From an uncultured Pseudoclavibacter sp. (GTDB lineage Bacteria; Actinomycetota; Actinomycetes; Actinomycetales; Microbacteriaceae): a stretch of 38,573 nucleotides of DNA. Made by a program: the position numbers and the translations under genes. Positions 23,705 through 37,557 of this stretch are shown in pieces; position 1 is the stretch's first letter; every line of letters begins with the position of its first letter. The stretch is taken from the NCBI GenBank assembly GCA_946221025.1, contig CAMIMS010000015.1:1-38573 (forward strand), written 5' to 3'. The notes beneath the pieces were generated by a model, which was not told the origin of the DNA, did not search any database, and was given only the letters and a program-made list of their open reading frames with translations.

Positions 23705-24241
23705 ATGCCCGTGCGAACCCCAGACCCAGAATCCGGCTGGCTGAGCGACGACGACCTCGAGTTCGTTCGCCGACGCGTTCCCATGCTGTACGTAGAGGCG
23801 ATTCCGGTGCGGCTCGACGGGCTCGGTCGCGTCGAGCGGCTGGGTCTTCTGCTTCGCGCCAACGACGAGGGCGTGATGACGCGCACCTTCGTGTCGGGCC
23901 GGGTGCTCTATGGCGAATCGGTGCGAAACGCGCTCGTGCGAAACCTCGAAAAGGACCTCGGCGCGATGGCCCTGCCGGCCCTTCCGGCCGCTCTCACGCC
24001 GTTCACGATCGCCGAGTACTCGCCGATGCCGTGGACGCGCCTGCAGGATGAGCGTCAGCACGCGGTCGCGCTCGTGTTCCTCATCCCGGTCGGTGGCGAT
24101 TGCGATCCGCGCCAGGATGCGCTTGAGATTTCGTGGCTGACCCCGGCCGAAGCGCTCGACCCGGACCTGCTCGACGAACTCGAGGGCGGTCGCGGAAGCC
24201 TGCTGAAAACGGCGATCGGGCACCTCGGCCAGATGCCGTGA
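23705..24241 (+). CDS. DUF4916 Nudix-like protein with degenerate Nudix box
   Basis: The protein has 178 aa, starting at ATG 23705 and transcribed away from lhr. Sequences such as GWLSDDDLEFVRRRVPMLYVEAIPV, LPALPAALTPFTIAEYSP, DERQHAVALVFLIPVGGDCDPRQDALEISWLTPAEA fit the actinobacterial DUF4916 family. Residues 65-87 line up with the Nudix box (G-x5-E-x7-R-E-U-x-E-E-x-G), but the expected REUxEExG reads RNLEKDLG. The metal-binding acids are thus changed to Asn, Lys and Asp. Hydrolysis of nucleoside diphosphate derivatives is therefore doubtful. CAGAAT just upstream of the ATG could be a -10 box for a leaderless transcript. Confidence 0.8.
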   Translation: MPVRTPDPESGWLSDDDLEFVRRRVPMLYVEAIPVRLDGLGRVERLGLLLRANDEGVMTRTFVSGRVLYGESVRNALVRNLEKDLGAMALPALPAALTPFTIAEYSPMPWTRLQDERQHAVALVFLIPVGGDCDPRQDALEISWLTPAEALDPDLLDELEGGRGSLLKTAIGHLGQMP

Positions 24242-24315
24242 ACGGTTCTGCTGCGACCGGACGGGTCGCATCGCGAACGTCCCGTCGCAGACGGCCTCAG
24301 TGATCGAGCCCCGCG

Positions 24316-24852
24316 ATGGCGATTCGCTACTGGCTCGTCGTGCAGCCGCTCGACCGCGCCCGAGGCATGGTGTCGGTCGGGCACGTGCAAGTGCCCTGGG
24401 CCACGTACGAAGTGATGGCTGCGATCGGGCTCTCCGACGGCATTGCCCTGTACTCACCGCGCGAGCGCAACCCCGAGGGCGAACCGCTGCGGGCGTTCAC
24501 GGGCGTTGGCCGGGTCGCCGATGCGCAGCCGTGGCGACCGGGCGGCCGAGCCGCCGATATCTGGCGTCGCCGAGTCGACTGGGAACCGGATGCGCAGATC
24601 GCGCCGATGCGGCCACTGCGTGACGTGCTCGATTTCATCCGTCAAGACCGCTACTGGGGTGAGCAGCTGCGTCGCGGAATCCTCGAGATCTCCCGACGTG
24701 ACTTCGAGGTGATCGCGGATGCGGTGCGGCCGGGCTCACCAGAACCCGGCCGACTCCCGAGCTTTCTTAGCGAACGACAGGAACCGAATCCGTTCCCGGT
24801 GCACCCTGACGGTTGGACGCCGGACGCGTGGTGGGAACCGCCCGTTCGATAG
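24316..24852 (+). CDS. EVE-domain (UPF0310-type) protein
   Basis: The protein has 178 aa. RYWLVVQPLDRARGMVSVGH at the N-terminus, LSDGIALYSPRE, FTGVGRVADAQPW, and PIxPMRPL-type and YWGEQLRRGILEISRRDFEVIADAV segments match the EVE/PUA-like domain of UPF0310 proteins, which bind modified bases in DNA or RNA. No ribosome-binding site precedes ATG 24316; the gene is 74 nt after the DUF4916 gene in the same direction. Its last 86 bp overlap the end of the convergent ornithine-cyclodeaminase-family gene. Its molecular target is not known from the sequence. Confidence 0.8.
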   Translation: MAIRYWLVVQPLDRARGMVSVGHVQVPWATYEVMAAIGLSDGIALYSPRERNPEGEPLRAFTGVGRVADAQPWRPGGRAADIWRRRVDWEPDAQIAPMRPLRDVLDFIRQDRYWGEQLRRGILEISRRDFEVIADAVRPGSPEPGRLPSFLSERQEPNPFPVHPDGWTPDAWWEPPVR

Positions 24853-25765
24853 TCGTCGCGATCACGACGTCTTCCCAGGCCTGGCCGACCGACTTGAACA
24901 CGCGCGGTCGCGTGCGGTCAACGCTCACCTCGCCGCGAACGAGCGCGCGCAGGTCCACCAGGTCGCTCTCGGCGATCTCGCCTTCCTTCGCGGCGAGCAC
25001 CACATCTCCGGCCTCGCGCATGGCGGCGGCGTGGTCTTCGACGAACACCTGCGAACGGCCCATGAGCGAACCCGGAACCTCGCGCGAATCCGGCAGGTAG
25101 GAGCCGATCGCGATGATCGTGGCGGTGTCGCGCACCCACTCCGCCTCAAACAGCGGCTCGGATGCGTTCGTCGCGCACACGATGAGATCGGCCTCGCTCA
25201 CCGCCTGCTTGGTGGGCACCGCGTGACCGATGCGGGCCTGAACGCCGCGCTCGATGACGTAGGCGGCAACGCCCTCGGCCTTGTATCCGTCGCGGCCGAT
25301 GATCACCACATCGTCAATCGACTCGAACGTGTCGAGCAGTGCCTGGATGTGGGTGCGAGCCTGCGGTCCCGAACCGAAGATGACCATGCGGCGAATGGTT
25401 CGCGGAGCGAGGTGCTTGGCGGCGAGCGCCGACACTGCAGCGGTACGAACACGGTTCAGCTGCCGCGCATTGACGGCGGCCTCCGGCTCGAGCGTCTCGG
25501 CGTTCAGCAGCAGGAACAGGCCCTGCGAGCGCTCGAGCCCGCGGGAGGGGTTTCCCGGCGCATCCGTCAGCACGTTCACGCCAACGTGTCCCGACACCTC
25601 GGAGGCGATCGTCAGCACTTCGCCGGCGCTCACCCGGTGCACATCCGGAGCGCCGTCGGCGGCGGGATCCACATCCCCCTTGAGTGCTGCTTCGAGGGCG
25701 GCCACCGCATCCTTTGTGGTCAGGTGTGCCCGGATCTGCTGCTCGGTAATGGTGCGAAGCGTCAT
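24767..25765 (-). CDS. Ornithine cyclodeaminase/mu-crystallin family protein
   Basis: The protein has 332 aa from ATG 25765. It has the family layout: an N-terminal dimer/substrate region (LTTKDAVAALEAAL), LNRVRTAAVSALAAKHLA, then a Rossmann NAD(P)-binding domain MVIFGSGPQARTHIQALL, VVIIGRDG, ADLIVCATNASEPLF, TIIAIGSYLPDSREV and VFVEDHAAAMREAGDV. Family members include ornithine cyclodeaminase, alanine and lysine dehydrogenases and ketimine reductases, so the reaction (probably NAD(P)H-linked on an imino or amino acid) cannot be fixed. The Pro/Arg-rich last 20 residues extend into the convergent EVE gene by 86 bp. GGGA lies upstream of the start. Confidence 0.87.
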   Translation of the reverse strand: MTLRTITEQQIRAHLTTKDAVAALEAALKGDVDPAADGAPDVHRVSAGEVLTIASEVSGHVGVNVLTDAPGNPSRGLERSQGLFLLLNAETLEPEAAVNARQLNRVRTAAVSALAAKHLAPRTIRRMVIFGSGPQARTHIQALLDTFESIDDVVIIGRDGYKAEGVAAYVIERGVQARIGHAVPTKQAVSEADLIVCATNASEPLFEAEWVRDTATIIAIGSYLPDSREVPGSLMGRSQVFVEDHAAAMREAGDVVLAAKEGEIAESDLVDLRALVRGEVSVDRTRPRVFKSVGQAWEDVVIATTIERAVPTTRPASNRQGAPGTDSVPVVR

Positions 25766-25823
25766 TGCTCAGTTCCCGTCTGAAAGCGGGCATCGGGCAC
25801 GGTGAGCCCGGTGCCGCGGCGAC

Positions 25824-25842
25824 ATCACCGTTGTGCGGTGAT
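25824..25842 (-). terminator. Possible terminator hairpin downstream of the SprT-like gene
   Basis: ATCACCG-TTGTG-CGGTGAT is a perfect 7-bp stem with a 5-nt loop. It lies about 90 nt past the SprT-like stop and about 60 nt before the next minus-strand start. The rest of the gap shows no gene. Confidence 0.35.
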
Positions 25843-25931
25843 CGCCTGATGAATCGCGCCCAGACTCGCTCATCGAATCCCGGCGCGCAATTGCCGTTCT
25901 TCAAGGATGCCGCATTCAGCGCAAAAACAAA

Positions 25932-26441
25932 TCACCGCGTCGCACGTGCCGCGGCCTTCACGGCGTGTCTGGCGGATGCGAGTTCTGCCTCATCACGCTC
26001 GCGCCATTCGATCAAAAAGCGACGATCGAACGACCGGCTGCATGTCGCGCAGGATGAAGGCGCACCCGACGGCCGGCGGTACCGGTACACCACGTGGCCG
26101 CGCGGGCACGTGCCGACCCACCTCGCGAACTCGGTCGCCGACTCGTGCGCGTGCGTGCGCCCACCCACGTATCCGATTTCTGCAGCCACCTTCCGCCACG
26201 CGGGGCCGTGACCGGCCGTGGGCCCCGCGACCGCGTGCGCAACCTCGTGCAGCAGGATTTGGTGCACCTCGTCATCGTCGAGGCGTGCCGCGAGGTACCT
26301 GGAGACGGTGATGCGACGCTCGGAAAAGTGGCAGGCGCCCGCTCGGCGCTTCGCGGTGTCGAAGCCGAACGACCACGAATCATCCAGGTGCATGCGAATG
26401 AGCGCGTTCGCCCACACGCGCACCCGCTGAAGGTCCGACAC
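25932..26441 (-). CDS. SprT-like zinc metalloprotease
   Basis: The protein has 169 aa, starting at GTG 26441, five bases after the TPR gene's stop. The catalytic motif HEVAH is at residues 65-69, and a His at about 78 in AGHGPAW is a likely third zinc ligand. The C-terminal half has CPRGHVVYRYRRPS and CATCSRSF, a four-Cys zinc ribbon seen in SprT proteins. SprT/Spartan-type proteases cut DNA–protein crosslinks in several organisms; a DNA-repair role here is inferred from family. The N-terminus (VRVWANALIRMHLDDSWSFGFDTAKRRAG) matches the domain start, and the length fits bacterial members. Confidence 0.87.
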   Translation of the reverse strand: MSDLQRVRVWANALIRMHLDDSWSFGFDTAKRRAGACHFSERRITVSRYLAARLDDDEVHQILLHEVAHAVAGPTAGHGPAWRKVAAEIGYVGGRTHAHESATEFARWVGTCPRGHVVYRYRRPSGAPSSCATCSRSFDRRFLIEWRERDEAELASARHAVKAAARATR

Positions 26442-26446
26442 GGGCG

Positions 26447-27016
26447 CTAAACGTCGTCCCGGGGCAGGGGAGTCGTGTCGTAGCGGTCCTGCTCGGTGCG
26501 CTCGGCACGATCTCGGGCGGTCCGGATGAACATGCGAAGCTCGTTCACGCGCTCGCGGCCCGAGTCGGGGCCGCCGAGTTCATCGAGGGCGCGCTCGAAG
26601 TCCGACAGCGCCTCCGCGAAATCGCCGTTCTCGAAATGGGCTCGGCCGCGCTCTTCGAGGGCGAATGCGGCGAGGTCAGACCATTCGTGAGCGGTCGCCT
26701 CGTCAACGCATCCGGTCAGATCCCGCAGCGCGTCCTCGGTGCGCCCGCGAGCAAGGTCAACGCTCCCGCGGCGAACCCGCGCCGCGAGCGCATCTTCGCG
26801 GGCACCGGTGAACCGGGACTGGCGGTAGGCGGCTTGCGCTGTGTCGTATGCGCCATCCACATCACCGAGCAGACGCAGGAGCGTCACCCGTTCGTTCAGG
26901 GCCTGGAGGCTTCGCAGGTGGCTGATCTCCTCGAGTCGCGCAGTTGCCGCATCCTCGTCGATGCGCTCTTTGAGCGTTGCCGGGTCGTACCCGAGAATGA
27001 TGGGGGAGTCTGCCAC
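26447..27016 (-). CDS. TPR-repeat protein
   Basis: The protein has 189 aa from the GTG at 27016 (weak ribosome-binding site). It contains three or four helix pairs of tetratricopeptide type: LQALNERVTLLRLLGDVDGAYDTAQAAYRQS, ALAARVRRGSVDLARGRTEDALRDLTGC and AAFALEERGRAHFENGDFAEALSDFERALDEL. TPRs bind partner proteins, and nothing else in the sequence names one. The gene is five nucleotides upstream of the SprT-like gene and 46 nt downstream of the spermidine-synthase-like gene, all on the minus strand, which suggests one transcription unit. The C-terminus is acidic and unstructured. Confidence 0.78.
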   Translation of the reverse strand: MADSPIILGYDPATLKERIDEDAATARLEEISHLRSLQALNERVTLLRLLGDVDGAYDTAQAAYRQSRFTGAREDALAARVRRGSVDLARGRTEDALRDLTGCVDEATAHEWSDLAAFALEERGRAHFENGDFAEALSDFERALDELGGPDSGRERVNELRMFIRTARDRAERTEQDRYDTTPLPRDDV

Positions 27017-27062
27017 CCGTTGAGGGTACCCACGGGCTCATCGAGCACCGTGGAGGACGCGC

Positions 27063-27971
27063 CTAGGTCCACCCGCCGGAACGTTCGGCGATGAACACGT
27101 TCCGCCCCGGCAGCGGTGACGGCGTCGCGTCGGCATCTCGAACGGGGCTTGCGCTCGCGCCAAAGGCGCTGGTTTGCCGCTCGTTCTGGAACACCGTCGG
27201 CGGGTACTCGCCGGCCACGCGACGCGCGATGCCATCGATCTCCGGCTCGACGGGGCTCGCGATCGCGATGATGTTGCCGAATCGGCGTCCCTTCAGCACC
27301 GCCGGGTCGGCGATCACCGATACGTGCCCGAACACGGCATCGAGCGTGGCGATCTCCGAGCGGGCGAAGCGCAGATCATGCCCATCCGCGACATTGATGA
27401 GCACGATTGCGTTTGGGGCAAGAAGCGGCGGGATGCGTTCGAAGAACTCGACGCTCGTCACGTGCGCCGGGGTCTGCGGCCCCGCGAAAATGTCGACGAC
27501 AACGAGGTCGACCGAGCCGTTCAGCCCCGCGGGGAGTCGGCCGATCTGCTCGCGCGCATCCCCGTACCGAATCCGGATGGGGGCATGCGCCGGAAGCGGT
27601 GCCACCCGCCGCACAAGATCGACCACCGCGGGCTCCAGCTCGATCACCTGCTGGCGGGAGCCGGGCCTTGCCGACTCGATGTATCGGGGAATGGTCAGCG
27701 CTCCCGCGCCGAGGTGCAGGGCGGTGATCGCCTCGCGCTCGGGCCACGCGAGGTCGATGACGTGCGACATGTGCCGCATGTAGGCGAACGAGATGCGCTC
27801 GGGGTCTTCGGGGGTCACGTGCGCCTGGGGGGTGCCGTCAACGACGAGCGCCCACCCCTCGCCGTCGTGCACCATGCTCGCGAGCGCGCCGGATGAGAGC
27901 GTGACCGTGAGCTCTGGATCCGACTGGTTCTGGCCGCGGCGAGATCCTCGGCGCTCAGACTTCGAAGACAT
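27063..27971 (-). CDS. Spermidine-synthase-like methyltransferase-fold protein
   Basis: The protein has 302 aa from ATG 27971; an ATG at 27983 is the alternative and neither has a clear ribosome-binding site. The AdoMet-type Rossmann fold shows ALHLGAGALTIPRYIES (motif I), QQVIELEPAVVDLV with the acidic motif II residue, RYGDAREQIGRL and DLVVVDIFAGPQ. Polyamine synthases carry a catalytic Asp in a D-x-x-DP stretch here, which reads DIFAGP. Synthase activity is therefore doubtful; many actinobacterial 'spermidine synthase-like' proteins have this form. A basic N-terminal tail and a variable C-terminus flank the domain. An 81-nt nested palindrome lies just upstream. Confidence 0.78.
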   Translation of the reverse strand: MSSKSERRGSRRGQNQSDPELTVTLSSGALASMVHDGEGWALVVDGTPQAHVTPEDPERISFAYMRHMSHVIDLAWPEREAITALHLGAGALTIPRYIESARPGSRQQVIELEPAVVDLVRRVAPLPAHAPIRIRYGDAREQIGRLPAGLNGSVDLVVVDIFAGPQTPAHVTSVEFFERIPPLLAPNAIVLINVADGHDLRFARSEIATLDAVFGHVSVIADPAVLKGRRFGNIIAIASPVEPEIDGIARRVAGEYPPTVFQNERQTSAFGASASPVRDADATPSPLPGRNVFIAERSGGWT

Positions 27972-28008
27972 GCGCTCGATCATGGCAGCGTGGCGATCGT
28001 TGCGCTGC

Positions 28009-28089
28009 ATGTGTCCGAAAATCGGCGATTTCGGGCGCAGGAGGCGGTTTTGCCCGAAACGACGCGAAAATGCCGATTTTCGGACACAT
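28009..28089. repeat. 81-nt nested palindrome
   Basis: An 18-bp perfect outer stem (ATGTGTCCGAAAATCGGC and its complement, 28009-28026 and 28072-28089) encloses a second perfect 8-bp stem (TTTCGGGC/GCCCGAAA, 28029-28036 and 28052-28059). The right half can also fold on itself (CGAAAAT/ATTTTCG), giving alternative hairpins. It lies between the minus-strand hydrolase stop (28135) and the spermidine-synthase-like start. A terminator for the first gene, a switchable leader for the second, or a repeat element are all possible. Confidence 0.85.
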
Positions 28090-28134
28090 CTGCAGTCTCC
28101 AGAACGGCGGCGTTCGGCCGCTCGCGACGCGCGC

Positions 28135-28830
28135 CTACCAGCCGCGCTCGCGCCACTCCTGCAGATGCGGGCGCTCATCGCCGAGCGTCGTGCGCTCGCC
28201 GTGGCCGGGGAGCACGAGCGCGTCGTCATCGAAGCGCCCGAAGATGCGCTCTTCGAGGTCGTTCATGAGGCTCGTGAACTCCTCCGGCGAGTTCGTGCTT
28301 CCCGGGCCGCCGGGGAAGAGCGAGTCGCCGGTGATGAGAATCGCCGGCGCATCCGGCTGCTCGATGGCCAGTGCGATCGAGCCCGGCGTGTGTCCGCGAA
28401 GCAGAATCACTTCCGCGCGAACGCCGCCGATCTCAACGAACTCAGCGTGGCTGAGCGTGCCATCGGTCGTCGCGCGAATCGCCTGCGCGTCGAACTCACC
28501 GGCAAGCGACGGCACATCGAATGTGGAGCGCGCGTCGTTGAGCGCCTGCCAGTGATCGGCGTGCCGGTGCGTGGTGATGATGCGCTCAACCCGGATGCGG
28601 CCCTGCTTCGCGGCCTCGACATCGTCGTCGCGGTTCTGCTCGGCGTCTCGCACGAGCGCCGTGAGCCGGTCGATTTCATCCGCCGCATCCACGAGCACCG
28701 CCGCGCCCGTCGGGCGATCCACGATGAGGTAGGCGATGTTGTCCATTTCGCTGACGCTCGCAGACCACACATCCACGCGCCCGAGGCGCTCGCGGACTGG
28801 CTCGAACGGTTTGAGGTCAGAGTCGCTCAT
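28135..28830 (-). CDS. Metallo-beta-lactamase-fold hydrolase (glyoxalase II-like)
   Basis: The protein has 231 aa from ATG 28830. The zinc site THRHADHW (H88, H90, D92, H93) is followed by LRGHTPGSIAL, ITGDSLFPGGPGS (bridging Asp) and LPGHGERTTLGDE, the order seen in metallo-beta-lactamase-fold hydrolases of the glyoxalase II/persulfide dioxygenase group. The substrate is not evident; thioesters or other esters are typical for the family. The gene is divergent from the racemase gene (107-bp gap) and is followed by the 81-nt nested palindrome. Gene limits are well supported by the complete domain. Confidence 0.9.
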   Translation of the reverse strand: MSDSDLKPFEPVRERLGRVDVWSASVSEMDNIAYLIVDRPTGAAVLVDAADEIDRLTALVRDAEQNRDDDVEAAKQGRIRVERIITTHRHADHWQALNDARSTFDVPSLAGEFDAQAIRATTDGTLSHAEFVEIGGVRAEVILLRGHTPGSIALAIEQPDAPAILITGDSLFPGGPGSTNSPEEFTSLMNDLEERIFGRFDDDALVLPGHGERTTLGDERPHLQEWRERGW

Positions 28831-28937
28831 GCCGTCAGATTACGCGGCAGGCGGCGGGTTTATCCGTGAGTACCGACGGTGAAACGAGGGATGAGAACCC
28901 GTGCCGAATCGCCGTCATTGCCAGTACGCTGCTGCGC

Positions 28938-29642
28938 ATGAAGCGGATCGGACTGCTCGGCGGCATGAGCTGGGAATCCACCACCGAGTACTACAGCCAG
29001 ATCAACCGCGGCGTGGCGGCGAAACTGGGTGGCCTGCATTCGGCCGACCTCGTGATGGTGTCGTTCGACTTCACGCGGGTCACGACCCTGCAGGCCGAAG
29101 ACCGATGGGATGAGGCGGCGGCGCTGCTTGCCGGCGAGGCGAAGAAGCTCGAAGCGGCCGGGGCCGAAGCCGTGCTCATTTGCACGAACACGATGCACAA
29201 GGTCGCGGATGAGGTGCAGGCCGCCATTTCGGTGCCGCTGCTGCATTTGGCGGATGCGATCGCTCGCGCCGCGAAGCGCGTGGATGCGACCCGAGTGGGC
29301 TTGCTCGGCACGGCCTTCACGATGGAGCAGGACTTCTACCGTGACCGTCTCGAAGCGAACGGTCTTGAAGTTTCGGTTCCCGAAGCCGACGACCGCGCCG
29401 AGGTGCACCGCATCATCTTCGACGAGATTTGCCAGGGAAAGCGCGAAACCGCATCCCGCGAGCGACTCGTGCAGATCGCGAATGCCCTCATCGAAAGTGG
29501 CGCTGAAGCCATCATCCTGGGATGCACAGAGCTCGAGCTCCTGCTTGACCCGGATGAGAGCCCAGACGTGTCCGTGCCGCTCCTGCCAACGGCGAGGCTG
29601 CACGCGGCCGAAGCGGTCGCGTTCGCGCTCGGAGAGGACTAA
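28938..29642 (+). CDS. Aspartate/glutamate racemase family protein
   Basis: The protein has 234 aa. The start at ATG 28938 is chosen because MKRIGLLGGMSWESTTEYY is the usual beginning of the family; an in-frame GTG at 28866 would add 24 residues without family support. The two catalytic Cys are C82 in ICTNTMHK and C196 in GCTELELLL, so both racemase bases are present. No ribosome-binding site is seen, but TACGCT seven bases before the ATG fits a -10 box, so the mRNA may be leaderless. The family interconverts L- and D-aspartate or glutamate, and some members act on hydantoins or maleate. The exact substrate is open. Confidence 0.9.
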   Translation: MKRIGLLGGMSWESTTEYYSQINRGVAAKLGGLHSADLVMVSFDFTRVTTLQAEDRWDEAAALLAGEAKKLEAAGAEAVLICTNTMHKVADEVQAAISVPLLHLADAIARAAKRVDATRVGLLGTAFTMEQDFYRDRLEANGLEVSVPEADDRAEVHRIIFDEICQGKRETASRERLVQIANALIESGAEAIILGCTELELLLDPDESPDVSVPLLPTARLHAAEAVAFALGED

Positions 29643-29733
29643 CCTTCCGACGCGATCAAGCCGTGTGACCGTCCCCCAGGCGTCCATCGACGACGCAGCG
29701 ACGAGATTCAGGATTCCCCGCGACGCTCGGGTC

Positions 29734-29762
29734 TAGACAGGGCGTTCAGCGACGCTTATCAT
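29734..29762 (+). promoter_or_regulatory. Sigma-A-type promoter of rpoBC
   Basis: TAGACA (29734-29739), a 17-bp spacer and TATCAT (29757-29762) differ from the TTGACA/TATAAT consensus by one and two bases. This is the best promoter seen in the window. Predicted transcription starts near 29769, about 185 nt before the rpoB TTG. The upstream part of the 312-nt gap (29643-29733) shows no gene, RNA or clear terminator. Confidence 0.7.
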
Positions 29763-29768
29763 GGCCTT

Positions 29769-29954
29769 TTGCGCTTCGTCGCTCCATGCCTTCATATTGC
29801 GGTCGGCTTGAGCTGCGCGCCTTGATTCTGCGACCGCGAGCTCGGTCGGCTCATCGGCGTGAGTTCGGCGGCGGAGCATTCCCGAGAGACCTCGGTCTCC
29901 ACGACCACATCGACGGTATCCCGCGGGCCCAGCGGGAATTCGGAGGGAACATCC
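29769..29954 (+). promoter_or_regulatory. Long 5' leader of rpoB
   Basis: If the promoter at 29734 is used, the rpoB mRNA has a leader of about 185 nt. It holds a palindrome GAGACC-TC-GGTCTC (29886-29899) and a short CCCGC/GCGGG stem just before the GGAGGG ribosome-binding site. This space could host autoregulation or attenuation. No known riboswitch or ribosomal-protein site is recognised, and the in-frame GTG at 29859 would add a low-complexity Ser/Thr stretch not seen in RpoB. Confidence 0.4.
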
Positions 29955-33443
<3,489 letters not shown>

Positions 33444-33486
33444 GCACTCGCCAGACGCAGCACAGAATTCGTAGGAGAACAAGGAA

Positions 33487-37383
<3,897 letters not shown>

Positions 37384-37410
37384 TCGATAGACGGCTGCTT
37401 TCGAGCCGCG

Positions 37411-37446
37411 CAGCGCCCCGATCGCCCTCCGGCGGTCGGGGCGCTG
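37411..37446 (+). terminator. Terminator hairpin of rpoBC
   Basis: A 16-bp stem (CAGCGCCCCGATCGCC with GGCGGTCGGGGCGCTG, one A/G wobble position) encloses a CTCC loop. It begins 28 nt after the rpoC stop. The U-tract is poor, as in many actinobacterial terminators. Confidence 0.8.
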
Positions 37447-37490
37447 TCGTGTGATCGGGATGCGGTTCAACACGCCGCGTGACCGGGCGT

Positions 37491-37505
37491 GATCCGGCCC
37501 GGATC
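37491..37505. promoter_or_regulatory. 15-bp palindrome upstream of the WXG100-type gene
   Basis: GATCCGG-C-CCGGATC is a perfect inverted repeat around one C, ending 53 bp before the ATG of the WXG100-type gene and within its likely promoter region. It may be an operator; the regulator is unknown. Confidence 0.35.
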
Positions 37506-37557
37506 GGATCTGTTTACCTGAATCCGTACCCTTGGATGCAGCGACAAGGAGCGACGC

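Noticed and set aside
27063..27971. Naming the gene speE (spermidine synthase)
   Set aside because: The catalytic D-x-x-DP stretch is changed to DIFAGP, so enzymatic identity is not supported.
27984..28229. Upstream extension of the spermidine-synthase-like frame through the nested palindrome
   Set aside because: The translation is Arg/Ser-rich shadow sequence overlapping the hydrolase gene, and the conserved domain begins only after ATG 27971.
29733..29877. Minus-strand reading frame in the rpoB promoter region with a protein-like end (ADRNMKAWSDEAQ…)
   Set aside because: It has no properly spaced ribosome site, third-position GC is low for this genome, and it covers the rpoB promoter; it reads as non-coding leader DNA.
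29859..29954. In-frame GTG at 29859 as a start for rpoB with a 32-residue extension
   Set aside because: The extension is low-complexity Ser/Thr sequence not found in RpoB, while TTG 29955 has a well-placed GGAGGG and matches the known family start.
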